From Eutreptiella sp. 'Long Island Sound 2002' (lineage: Eukaryota > Euglenozoa > Euglenophyceae > Eutreptiales > Eutreptiaceae): DNA of 64,000 bases. The notes under the pieces were generated by a model, which saw nothing but the letters and a program-made list of their open reading frames with translations, was not told the DNA's origin and did no database searches. Shown piece after piece: positions 45,755 through 55,912 of this stretch (the first letter of the stretch is position 1; each line of letters opens with the position of its first letter). The translations under genes and the position numbers were made by a program. The stretch lies in contig OZ038388.1 of NCBI GenBank assembly GCA_964036045.1, forward strand, positions 35,418,497 to 35,482,496, given 5' to 3'.

Positions 45755-47398
45755 ATGGCTGGACTTACCTTCGATGATCTGGATCCTACTTATACTCCTG
45801 GGGCAGGACCTTCTGGCCACACTCTGTTATATCTTCCTGATGGTGTGACTGGCATTGCGCGGGGTGATTTGAACACGTCTATGGGCACGTTGCAAAGACA
45901 GTTATTTCAGCAAAATCAAGTTCTACATGACATGAAGCAAGCATTCGACGCACAGGTGCTTTCTCTACAGGCTGAGCAGCAACGAGTTCAACAAGACAAC
46001 GTCCACTTACTGCATCGCTTGAATACGTTACCCACTCCCATGTCTTCTGGATCTCCTTCGCAACTCGACTGTCCGACTTTTGGTTCTGAAGACAAGGCAG
46101 TGGACGGCAAGCTTGGTTTACACGAGTTTCACGCGTGGCGCGTACAGGTCGTCGCGTGGCATGCAGAGAGTACGCTTGCAGTGTCGACACGCAATGTTCA
46201 GGTTTTTACGAGGCTACGAGGGCGTGCGGCGCGCGTTGTCGCTGCGAAGATGCCACTGGACGCGCTTCGTACTGATCAAGGCTTTCAAGGACTACTTGGG
46301 ATACTAGAGTGGGCATACGGTGGAGATACTGCAGACAATATATTTCAGGCGGTTGTTGGACTGCTGGAGTGTAAGCGAGGTGACAGTGACATGCTTACCT
46401 CGATTAATCGGCTGGATAAGCTGGTCTATCGTCTTGCAAATTTTGGCATTGTCTTGGATGAGCGATTTTCGGGGACGCTGGCATTGCTGAACTCCAACCT
46501 GAATGCGGATCAGCGGGCGATGATAGTCGCGAGTACAGGTCGGTCTTTGGTTTTCTTGCAGGTGCTGGGTGCTATTAGACAGCTTTTTCCAGGCGCGTTG
46601 ACGTCGAGACCAATCGATTGCATGTTTGGGGCTGAGGCGCAGCGGCGGGGGAACAACAAAACACCAACCAGAAATAAGGTTAACGCGCAGAGTGGGTCCC
46701 TGGTTACCTGCTGGAAGTGCGGGAAGCGTGGGCATGTTCAACGTGATTGTCCTGAGAAGACGACGTCAGCTTCGACCCTGATGGCACGAGAGGTGTCGAC
46801 GGAAGAGGAAGGGTCTTCGCGTGCGGTGCCAACCGCTGAGAGCACGTCTGGTGGGGCTGGCATGCGTGAGGTTTTCTCGGTGGTTGGTCATGACACCACT
46901 GCTGATTTGTTTCACAACCCTGGTGTGTGTTTGATGGCGCAGTCTGGTTCATTGTCTTCTCCACTTCACAAGCTTTGCTCCGAATCTTTGGGTCGTGGGA
47001 TCATTGATCTTGGGTGTACCGACACAATGTGTGGGGAATTTTGGCTCGATCACTATCTGCGCAAGCTTGGACCAGATGGCTCTGATGTTCGTCGGAGTGA
47101 CACCAATGCGTGGTTTGTATTTGGGGACGGTGGCACGAAGTCAGCGCTCTACAGAGTCGACTTACCAGTACAGATTGGTGGTCGCGTGCAGTTCTTACGT
47201 ACGCACGTGGTTTCTGGGGAAACACCTCTGTTGATTGGCCGCCGATCTATGGCGAGAATGCGCATGAGGATTGACGCGGCGAACAACACGGTTACTGTAA
47301 ACTTGGGTGCTGGCAATTTTACGATTCGTTGTGCTGTCGATTCGTCCGGACATCTGGTGTTATCTCTTTGGGATTCATCGCATCGTGTGTCGTTGTGA
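45755..47398 (+). CDS. Copia Gag and protease
   Basis: ATG at 45755, 547 codons to TGA at 47396. The N-terminal half is a Gag-like helical region with a coiled-coil stretch (QQNQVLHDMKQAFDAQVLSL). The zinc knuckle CWKCGKRGHVQRDC fits C-x2-C-x4-H-x4-C. The protease motif is IIDLGCTDTMCG. The usual second residue of the D-(S/T)-G triad is Leu here, which may impair activity. LIGRRSMARMRM follows at the place of the second protease motif. The stop is TGA followed by CTA, and pol continues in frame. Confidence 0.88.
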   Translation: MAGLTFDDLDPTYTPGAGPSGHTLLYLPDGVTGIARGDLNTSMGTLQRQLFQQNQVLHDMKQAFDAQVLSLQAEQQRVQQDNVHLLHRLNTLPTPMSSGSPSQLDCPTFGSEDKAVDGKLGLHEFHAWRVQVVAWHAESTLAVSTRNVQVFTRLRGRAARVVAAKMPLDALRTDQGFQGLLGILEWAYGGDTADNIFQAVVGLLECKRGDSDMLTSINRLDKLVYRLANFGIVLDERFSGTLALLNSNLNADQRAMIVASTGRSLVFLQVLGAIRQLFPGALTSRPIDCMFGAEAQRRGNNKTPTRNKVNAQSGSLVTCWKCGKRGHVQRDCPEKTTSASTLMAREVSTEEEGSSRAVPTAESTSGGAGMREVFSVVGHDTTADLFHNPGVCLMAQSGSLSSPLHKLCSESLGRGIIDLGCTDTMCGEFWLDHYLRKLGPDGSDVRRSDTNAWFVFGDGGTKSALYRVDLPVQIGGRVQFLRTHVVSGETPLLIGRRSMARMRMRIDAANNTVTVNLGAGNFTIRCAVDSSGHLVLSLWDSSHRVSL

Positions 47399-47401
47399 CT
47401 A
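47396..47401 (+). promoter_or_regulatory. Copia Gag/Pol readthrough site: TGA CTA
   Basis: The frame reads RVSL-TGA-CTA-GCT and continues LASLPVGHSYSMFAAESW into the integrase part. UGA-CUA(G) is among the best-known stop-readthrough contexts. Confidence 0.6.
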
Positions 47402-47431
47402 GCTTCCCTGCCGGTTGGACACTCGTATTCG

Positions 47432-50280
47432 ATGTTCGCTGCTGAGTCTTGGGGCGATGAACGGCTGGCGCGCAAGGAATCGCTGGCCTTACATACCAAG
47501 CTCCGGCATGCAGCGTTTCCTCATCTGGTTGAACAGTTGGCTCTGGCGTATCCGGATCGAGATGCCTCTCTTCTTCGGTCTGTAACACGGGGATTGGTAT
47601 GTGAATCCTGTGAAAAGCGGAAGAAGGCACCAAGGCGTCCTTTGGTGGCCATGCCCAAGGAACCACATTTCAATTACGAGACGGGTGCGGATCTCTGGTA
47701 TCTTCGGGGACAGCCTGTTTTGCACGCCATCTGTTTGTTCACTCGCCTCCGACGTTGTTCTGTTCTTCGTGACAAGTCCGCCACACACCGGTGTCATTCG
47801 TTGTTGCATCTGTGGGTCAAGTACTATGGTCCTCCGGTGCTGTTGTACACTGATTTGGGGAAGGAGTTTAACAATGAGCTCATCAGGATGTTCGCTGAGC
47901 GTTATGGCATTACGCTGCACTGTGTGCCGGGTGGTTCACATTGGTCTTTGGGAGGTGTGGAGAGGCACCATTATCAACTGAGACATACCGTGGAGTTACG
48001 TCTGGAGGCGGATGACAGTCTGTCATTGCAAGATGCGTGTGATGTGGCATGCATGTCGTTGAACTATCATGCTATGCCGGATCGAGGTTTTTCACCTCAG
48101 CAATTGGTGTATGGGGTGTCTTCACGCTGGCCTGATTTTGTGGCTGCGAAGTTACCTGCTCTGGCCGAAACACCTGTGCCTTTTGATCATGTGGGCCACT
48201 ACATGGTGAAGTTCTTGGATGCTATGTATCGTGCACGGGAAAAATTTCATGCAGCGGATGTTCGTGCGAAGGTTTCGCTGGCAAAGCGTAGTCGGCCGTC
48301 TACTAACCGTAAGGTTGAGCTTGTGACTGGCGATACGGTTTTTTACTTTGAATCACTTGAGAAGGGCAAGGATTCTTGGCATGGGCCGGCTGTGGTCATT
48401 GGTGCTGACGGTGACTTTGTCGTGTTACGCCACGGCGGAAGTGTGAGGCGCGTACCTCTGTTACACTGCAGACCTGCTTCGGCGGTGCTTGGCTCTCCTG
48501 ACGTTAATCCCGGGGTTGCGCCTGTGGCAGTGCCTGATGCAGCGCAACAGGAGTTGGAAGAGTTGCTCGTTGACGAGGCGGGGAATGAGCTGAGCGCGGA
48601 GGAGGTTGCTGAGCTGAGACGGATTAGAGACGACAGGGAACCTGTGGTGACATGTTCGCGGGCCAGGGCTGCGATGTCCGTGCTTACGAGGTTAGGATCT
48701 GATCTTCTTGAGTTGGTCTGGCAACATTACACATCTCTGATACCTCCTGCTGTCTCGGGTGAGGTGTTCCTTTCATATTGCTATGTGGCGCATCGCTCTG
48801 CGCGTCGTGGCATGAGGGAGGTGACACCTGAAAGGGCACAATCGCTGGATTTTGTCGTGGCGAAGCAAAAGGAGTTGGCATCCTCGGTTGCTTGTCATGT
48901 GTACGACCTGGTACCAGACAATGGGCAGAAGGCGATATCGTGTCGGTGGGTTCTCATTGACAAGGTGCAGGACGATGGTTCACTGAAGCCGAAGGCGCGG
49001 TTGGTTGTGCGGGGTTTTCAAGAGGCGGGTCTGCGGGACCTGGATACCTTTTCTCCGACGTGTTCCAAGTCGACCTGGCGTGTGCTGCTCACGGTGGCTT
49101 CTTATCGAAGATGGGCTCTGATCGCTGTGGACATTTCCACTGCCTTTTTACAAGGAGGCGCCCTGCAGCGTGAGGTGTATGTACGGCCACCACAGGAGTT
49201 GCATGCACCGGGGCAGTTGTTAAAGCTGCGGAAGGCGGTGTACGGACTTGTGGACGCTCCACTGCACTGGTACCAGGCGCTGCACAAGGCTATGCTGTCT
49301 ATTGGTGCGATTGTGGTGCCGTTTGACCTCGCAATATACCTTTTTCGGGATCATGAGAATCTTTGTGGATCGGCAGCCGTTCACGTTGACGATATCTCCA
49401 TCGCTGGGACGGACTCTCTCATCTCATCCGTTCTGGAGGCGTTGCACGGTGTCTTCTCTGTTGGGTCTGAAAAAAGAGAGGAGTATGTGTTTTGTGGAGT
49501 GCATTTGGAATGCAAACGTGACGATGACAGCAATCTGATGGAGATGACGTTGGACCAACAGAAGTACATTGATGAGATCGCGGAGATATCTCTGGAGGAG
49601 TCTACAAATCCTGGAAGACTATTAAACGCGAAAGAGACCACTTTGTACCACGGCTTGATTGGAGCTTTGTCCTCGTGTACCGGGCAAACGAGACCTGACT
49701 TCTCTTATAGCGTGTGCCGTCTCTCACAACGATCAAGCAAACCTACAGTCTCGGATGCGCTTCAAGCGAACAAGACCTTGCAGCACATGAGGAAGAGATC
49801 GCTATTCATCAGATTTCCCAAGTTAGGTGGACCTGTTCTTCTTATTGGATACCATGACTCGTCATGGGGCAATGGGGAAGAAGGGAAAACTGTTGGTGGC
49901 TGGCTGTGGACTATCGCAAGTGTCGGTGAAGACAAGAAAGAGCGCTTCTGTCTGATCAACTGGAAAAGCCGTACCCTGCGCAGAGTCGTAAAGTCCACCT
50001 TTGCTGGGGAAACCCTTGCTTGTTCAGCCTGCTTGGATGACCTATTCTTAACGCTCAATGTCGTTACTGAGATTACGAAGATGCGAGTCCCTGTTACGCT
50101 GTTTCACTATTCGACCACGTCTATCTGCACAAGGCTGTGTCTGAGAAGAGACTTCTCATTGAGCTTGCGGTGATTCGTGATGCTATAACGTCTGGAGAAG
50201 TTACCAATCTGGAATGGGTGGCCACGCAAGATCAACTCGCAGATGCACTGACGAAGTCTGCCTACAGTTCTATATTCTAA
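47432..50280 (+). CDS. Copia Pol (integrase, RT, RNase H), frameshifted near the end
   Basis: From ATG 47432 (MFAAESWGDERLA), or by readthrough from 47399. Order: integrase zinc finger (HTKLRHAAFPH with CESC); integrase core with D, D and E in GADLWYLRG, LLYTDLGKEF and GGVERHHYQ; RT (SCRWVLIDKVQDDGSLKPKA, DISTAFLQGG, catalytic VHVDDISIAG); RNase H (HDSSWGNGEEG, STFAGETLA). The frame open to 50173 loses similarity at about 50110-50130. The end expected for the family, VYLHKAVSEKRLLIEL to QLADALTKSAYSSIF, is in the next frame and stops with TAA at 50278-50280. One small indel therefore truncates RNase H in this copy. Confidence 0.9.
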
Positions 50281-50752
50281 AACTCCCTCAATAATGCAGT
50301 GCTACCATGAGCATGAGAGTACCTGTTTATCGTCTTCTTGGTTCCGACTTGGTAAGGACTTTGTCGTAATCGCTGATCGATCTGTCATGCATGATCGCTG
50401 TGGATCTGGACATTGTTCTGCTGGGGCAGAAAAAGAAAAGACGGATGTTTTCTGAGTTCAGACGCTATTGTCTGTTGATCTATAATTAATTGAGATGAAA
50501 ATTTATCAGCCGGATCTGTTATCATAATTGGCGGAACATGGGATTTGCATCGCAAAATCCTAGGTTCGATTCCCGGATGCCATCCATGCATTTTCCTAAA
50601 AGCGATAAATCCATTTCAGCATGGGATGTTCCTAATCTATGACATTGATATAAAATGAGACTTTGCATGATTTACAAATGTTTTTATATCAATTTATAAG
50701 GTTCAAAAAGGCTTTTGTACCATTCTTCTTGCAACCTTTTAGGTTGGTGTTT
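50281..50752 (+). other. Copia 3' non-coding region
   Basis: 470 bases between pol and the 3' LTR, A+T-rich. It contains the tRNA-like segment at 50520-50590 and no supported ORF. A clear polypurine tract is not seen; AGGTTGGTG lies just before the LTR. Confidence 0.6.
50520..50590 (+). other. tRNA-like segment (A and B boxes)
   Basis: TGGCGGAACATGG fits an A box and GGTTCGATTCC is a perfect B box at tRNA spacing. GGATT and AATCC could form an anticodon-type stem, but the loop is about 10 bases and no acceptor stem forms. Probably a tRNA pseudogene or SINE piece. Confidence 0.4.
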
Positions 50753-50848
50753 TGTTGACACATTGAATTGTCACTACTCAAGTGAGAGATCATTCCTGGA
50801 ATTCACTGCATTGTTTGCTATTGAAAAGAGCCAAGGGAAATTTTAACA
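50753..50848 (+). repeat. Copia 3' LTR, 96 bp
   Basis: Identical to 45640-45735 except G to T near the end (AAATTGTAACA against AAATTTTAACA). Confidence 0.85.
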
Positions 50849-51970
50849 GATGTAAAGCACATTAAGACTCATGACAACATGACACAACAATTGGGAAAGA
50901 AAAACTCTCATGGCATGCCAAATATCCAATATGACCAAAATAGGTCACAAAATGCCAAACGCTATCTTTGGCCGGAACAAGCACTTTGTCTTAAATTCTC
51001 CATTTGACCAAAAAGTCAAAAATTGGAAAGTTTGAGGTCACAAAATATGTGTAATCCATTTGATGTGAATGGGAAATGAACACACATGATGAATGCACAC
51101 TAATACCTGGACACAATACCCCAATATTGAATGACGCGAACACATCAAGCTCTCAGCATGACGTTTGTTTATTGATGGTAACAACACGGCTTTCATCAAC
51201 ATACCATATCCCAATATTGGTTTGAACCCAATGTGTTTTGACGCTTTTGCTGCGTTGCACTCATCACAATTCATTGCTAATTAAACCCGATTAACCAACA
51301 TGCCCAATGACAATTGATTGAACAACATTGAACACGAGCAACCAGGATTGAACAATATGTGACTGTCATACACATAAAAGTATCATGTGCACATGAATGC
51401 ATTATCATTGTGTAGCACTCCAATAGCAGTCGTGTTGCAGCGCATCAACCCATTTGTACCTTGCATCAGTGCACCTACTTAAACACGGTTGCCCTTCACG
51501 CCGATTGTTCGTACGTCCCCTTGTCATACAATCAAAACAATTTCTCTCAAACATACAAACATGTGCTCACCACGGCCAAAGTGCCCGAATCATGCGACCT
51601 TTGCAGACATACTCACTCGCCTAGTGTCATTCAATCGTTGGTGATAGATCTAACACTGGCCAAATTTTTGCACTGTGTAGGGGGGCATCTTTGCACTGCG
51701 CGCTACTTTTAGACTATGTTCCCCCGGAAGAGCCCCCAGGCACATCCCTTGGAAGCGCCCTTAGAATTAGGTGACCCAAACTGCCCCAGCTCAAGAAAGT
51801 TGCAAACCACCTTCCCTGAACATAACACACATCATGCACATCTGGAAAGGCCATGAACAGCGCATTGGTCGCCACCCTCAAGAACACACAACTGTCTTTC
51901 TGGTCCATTGTCAACTACGTACACATTGAGAATACGCAACTTGTGTGCACAACATGACACAGTTGCAGAA
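50849..51970. other. Intergenic, nothing recognised
   Basis: A+T-richer DNA with many CA-rich and CACAAT-type stretches. Only short chance frames; no repeat, RNA gene or domain was found. Confidence 0.5.
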
Positions 51971-52246
51971 TCAAAGAAATGTCACACTGTCACATGTGTG
52001 CGTGTCAATGCAATCCGTACAATATTGCAATGCACACTTGTCACACATGGACATCTTTTCAGGGTCAAACTTGGTGCAACAAAGGGCACAAACATCCCCA
52101 TCATCACCCACAACATCCTCATCATCATTGTCCTCCTGTGTAGGTGCGGTCCATACATGTGTAGGTACGTGTTCCCACGGACCATATGGAGGGTACCGTA
52201 CCTGTCTTCGAATCAAAAATTGCTGCAAATGCAAGAGCACACGCAC
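51971..52246 (-). CDS. Possible Cys-rich zinc-finger exon
   Basis: An open frame on the minus strand ends at the TGA at 51973-51971. The part from about 52200 down reads YPPYGPWEHVPTHVW, then acidic EDNDDEDVVGDDGD, then a cysteine array CALCC, CDKC, CTDC, C before the stop. The regular C-x2-C pairs suggest a PHD/RING/ZZ-like finger. There is no ATG, but AG acceptors (TTTGCAG, AAGACAG) lie upstream, so it could be a terminal exon. No family is assigned. Confidence 0.35.
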   Translation of the reverse strand: MRVLLHLQQFLIRRQVRYPPYGPWEHVPTHVWTAPTQEDNDDEDVVGDDGDVCALCCTKFDPEKMSMCDKCALQYCTDCIDTHTCDSVTFL

Positions 52247-52257
52247 GTACTCATGAA

Positions 52258-52580
52258 TTCAAAGATTGTCCCGGTTTCCTCAATAGCACCGGAAGGTTGG
52301 GGCCCAAAAGAGGGCGGAAATGCTTTGTCACCCCTGCATTCTCGGGGGTCCCCAAAAGAAGGGGAACAAAATCAGAAGTCAAAACCTACGCCAAGGGTCA
52401 CCATGATGCACCACGCAACAAAGCGTGGATTCAAAGATTGTCCCGGTTTCCTCAATAGCACCGGAAGGTTGGGGGCCAAAAGAGGGCGGAAATGCTACGT
52501 CACCCTTGCATTCTCAGGGGTCCCCAACAGAGAGGGACCAAATCAGAAGTCAAAACCTACGCTACGGGTCACCATGATGC
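52258..52580. repeat. Tandem duplication, period 172 bp
   Basis: 52258-52409 and 52430-52580 are near-identical. Both start TTCAAAGATTGTCCCGGTTT and end CACCATGATGC, separated by about 20 bases. Small differences and indels show that the duplication is not brand new. Confidence 0.85.
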
Positions 52581-53582
52581 CCCTAGGGGCCCCTAGTATC
52601 ACAAAGTATGGGTCTCTAGTACGGCCAGACGCCCAAATAGTTGCACTGCGCGCGCACTGCGCTTAAGGCTCCCCCTAGGCACTGTGTGGGCACTACATGC
52701 ACATTGCATAAAACTCCCCAATGCTACCTTTGTATAACACGGCAAAGCAACAAAGCCAATAGGACACAAATTGGACCGCTGCTAACCTGGTACTTTGATG
52801 TACCCCCCCCCCCCCCCTTGCGCAAGCACGGCCGTGGTCCCAAAAGTCAGGTCAAAACGGCGGTTCAACGCCCAACCGGTGCTTAGACAAGGCCGTGCAT
52901 GCGCAAGGAGGGGGGGTACCTATGAAAATGTCAATTAGTGTTGTAGAGTACAACTATACAAAAGGATGGAGCATGGCAGGCGGTAAGCATGCTTCTCCAA
53001 CGCACCAGGCTTCTTTCAGACATTATGGCCATCAGTGCGGTGCCAGTCCCAATCAACCTTGAATGTCTTGGCCAGGTCGTTTGGTGCTGCTGCCAGGGAT
53101 GCATCTACCTCAGGCTCCGTCATCTGGCAAGCTGGCAAAGCCCTCTTACCAGACAGTACTCGAGCAAAAGGTGGAATCAGGAATCAGAGCAGTCCAGTGC
53201 TACGATTGTCAGTGTGGTAGCGGACATGACACGTCAGTAGGGCGAGCTAAATCTGAAACCAGAAGATGCAGCGGGAACTGCCACGCCCGTAGGCATCCCA
53301 AGGTGACCTATCCAACTTGTTTTCAGGCATACCTTGCCCACATTGTTCCTGTGACCCATTCTAGCCATCCACAGCCTGATTGACGCTAGCTGTAGTCTTG
53401 GTCGTAGTACCCGAATATATGCACAATGAGAAATACGCATGTTAGGGAAGGAAATCATATTAAGGAGCAATAGTCCATGGGGCTTCTACCCATTCCAGCC
53501 CCCAGACTCACCCAAGGGGCAAGTCGCGCGGGTTTCTGGAGAGCTGCCGCCCTGTATGACAAGAGGCTCCCCCCTCCGTCCT
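52581..53582. other. Intergenic with an unassigned frame
   Basis: Contains a C-run (52803-52818) and a plus-strand frame (53063-53383) with a Cys-rich part (VQCYDCQCGSG, CSGNCHARRH) that is not recognised. Otherwise nothing is supported. Confidence 0.3.
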
Positions 53583-54014
53583 TTAGGTTGCCTCACGTGA
53601 GGCCCGTCCATGCTTCATGAGCCCCTCCGCGCTGCTGGAAGACAGAGCACCTTCCTGCATGCTGTACAGCATGGTGGAGTGTCGTGCATGGGGGTCATGA
53701 ACCCATCCCTGGCTCTGTCGGGCCATGCCAGGAAATTCCGTGCAGAGACGCTGTGCTCCGCGAAGAGAGGGGAAGGTAAAGGGGTTAGGGGGCCACTCCC
53801 CCACGGAGGGTGGGGTAGAGTACTGGACTTCATACTGACCCATGTCTTCATCGCACTCACGATGAGTGCTGCCCGCTCGCGAGGCAGACATCACGCTCTC
53901 AAAAAGTGGAGCCAGCAGGGTGGGGGGCAGTTCGGGGGGGGTAGAACACCGGACGGCATACTGTTGCACATCCTCATCAGACGCACTCTGAGTGCTGTCC
54001 CTTGAGAAATACAC
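53583..54014 (-). other. Open frame with an internal duplicated motif
   Basis: A 143-codon frame holds two copies of a motif: STQSASDEDVQQYAVRCSTPP and STHRECDEDMGQYEVQYSTPP. At DNA level this is an imperfect duplication about 120 bases apart. No family is known; coding status is uncertain. Confidence 0.25.
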
Positions 54015-55725
54015 ATGTTAGGAGATGCACAGGCAGATGCACGATCGGATTCACGCCATTCGTGCAGGCATAAATTCAGATAGATGCATCGAAACACACC
54101 CCGGGCCTACTTATCTAACATACAAGCTGGTCAAGCGTTCATCGCATTGAAGAGGCTTGTTCAATACTGTTCTGTAGCCATTGGTCCCCTCATCAGGTTG
54201 CCTGCAGATTGGGTGTCTGCACATTGGGCAAAGATACATGGACCTGTAAGGCAAAGACCAGTTGCTTCTCCCACCAATACCTGGTCACATGCACACAATT
54301 GCACACCCACATACACACTGCATAGACACGTACACACACAATAAGAATCGCAAACACGAAAGCAGCAAAACACAACTCCTCCTCAGGAGCTGTCCAGGGA
54401 CAGCCCTAAGAGCCTTGTGTTCTGCATCACGACGAAGACCGTGCAGGCATTGCATGATGTAAGTGGTTATGCAGCATCGTCATCAAAGAAGAGAATGGTC
54501 ACCGTTCCAAGCGTACAACTGTCCCCGAGTATCAAATGTGCCGAGCCAAACAGAGATGAGGTGCACGCACTATGAGCAACCCCACGGGACATCGACAAAA
54601 CACAACAACTGGGTTCTTGGGCTAGTGCCGACTTGAATGGGCAGCTGGTACTTGTTGCAGATTCTACTCCAAAATGTCAGAAATCAACTGCGGCGAGTTT
54701 GGTTTGGTTTCAGTCAGTTGAGAAGTTTCTCTCTAACGGCAGCTGCTCAGCAGTGGCATGCAGTGGTGATAGCTTTGGAGAGCACAGTAAAGAAGCACAA
54801 TGGCGCCAATGCCTCAGATGTCACTGCCAGAGCCAAACGGCGTCAACAGAACTACCATTGGGAGAAGGGCTTTGCAGCCCGTTGTGCCTGAGATAAGGCT
54901 GTGCGTTACCCGTCCAGCAGCAAAAAAGAGACAGAAAGCACAACACATGCAAAACCTTTTAATGTAAAGCTGATGAACAGAATGGCCATAAAAACACAGA
55001 ACGCCCTCTAAAGTGAAAAAAAAATTTATTTGGTTGCAATCTGCTTGCGCAACCCAAGCCCAAAACCCTCAAAATGCATCACTACATTTGGTGCTGACCT
55101 GAAGTTAGGGCCCAAAGTAATATGGTCTGTATGCCCAGCCAAACCAGTCAAATGACAATCTTGCTTGTTTTTCTTACACCTTTGCGCGAGGGGCTCAGGG
55201 GGGGTACGTCTCAAATTGGTATTACTGACATTGTTTGGATCAATATCTACTTGCAGCACCGCCATGCGAAAGCCACATGCACTTGTTTTCTGAACGCACA
55301 CCCAGTGCCCCAGTAGGGGGATCTGCCGCTGCAGCAGTCTGTGTCACAAAAAATCATTACACTGATACTGAGACCTACAATGTCCATACGCATCTTACTG
55401 CATTCATGCAGGTGCTGGAGCTTGCATCTCGGTATTGGGGGGCTTGAAAATTGCCCTCACAGAACCCGTGGATCGTCGAATACTGGCGGCTTCGCCGCCA
55501 AGTGGACAAAGGGGGTTCGGTGCACTGGCTTACCTTGTGCCAAACAAGCTGTCATGAGAAATACAGAACTCGGAAATCTCAACGAGCAACCAGACATGGG
55601 TGATCAGCGGATATCTATTCCCTGAGAGCTTGTGTTACCATCCAGAAGTACTTGTTTTTTCAGCATCTGCGCACAGTGTTTCCATGTGCTCATGAGATAG
55701 TGCTGGATCTGATGTCAGTATAGAC
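54015..55725. other. Intergenic with an unassigned frame
   Basis: A plus-strand frame of 84 codons (54637-54891, MGSWYLLQILLQNVRNQLR) has protein-like composition and a basic end (KRRQQNYHWEKG), but no match. The rest shows nothing. Confidence 0.3.
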
Positions 55726-55912
55726 AGTGTACGAGGACAGACTCACAGGGCGGCGGGCCGATCCCACTATGTATAGTATACAGCACATATATACAGTATA
55801 CTCGACCACACATACTATCTGCTGTAGGCTGTATACTGTGTGCTGCATACAGTACACTATGCAGCATACGGTATACAGTATGAAGTACAAACCATATACG
55901 GTATCCAACAAC
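55726..55912. repeat. GTATAC-rich palindromic stretch
   Basis: Roughly 190 bases dominated by GTATAC, CAGTATAC, GCATAC and their reverse complements, for example TATAGTATACAGCACATATA and ACGGTATACAGTATGAAG. It could fold on itself and resembles decayed inverted-repeat DNA. Confidence 0.5.

Larger units (their letters stand above)
45640..50848 (+). mobile_element. Ty1/copia LTR retrotransposon
   Basis: Two 96-bp LTRs (45640-45735 and 50753-50848) begin TGTTGACA and end TAACA, differing at one site. Inside are Gag-protease (45755-47398) and, in the same frame after TGA CTA, integrase-RT-RNase H (to 50280). The domain order INT before RT defines Ty1/copia. A frame change near the end of RNase H makes this copy probably defective. 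No target-site duplication is evident (CCTGT against GATGT). Confidence 0.92.

Noticed and set aside
50520-50590. A true tRNA gene near the copia 3' end
   Set aside because: Perfect B box, but the acceptor ends do not pair and the anticodon loop is too large.
45635-50853. Target-site duplication around copia
   Set aside because: CCTGT and GATGT agree only in TGT, which is not enough.
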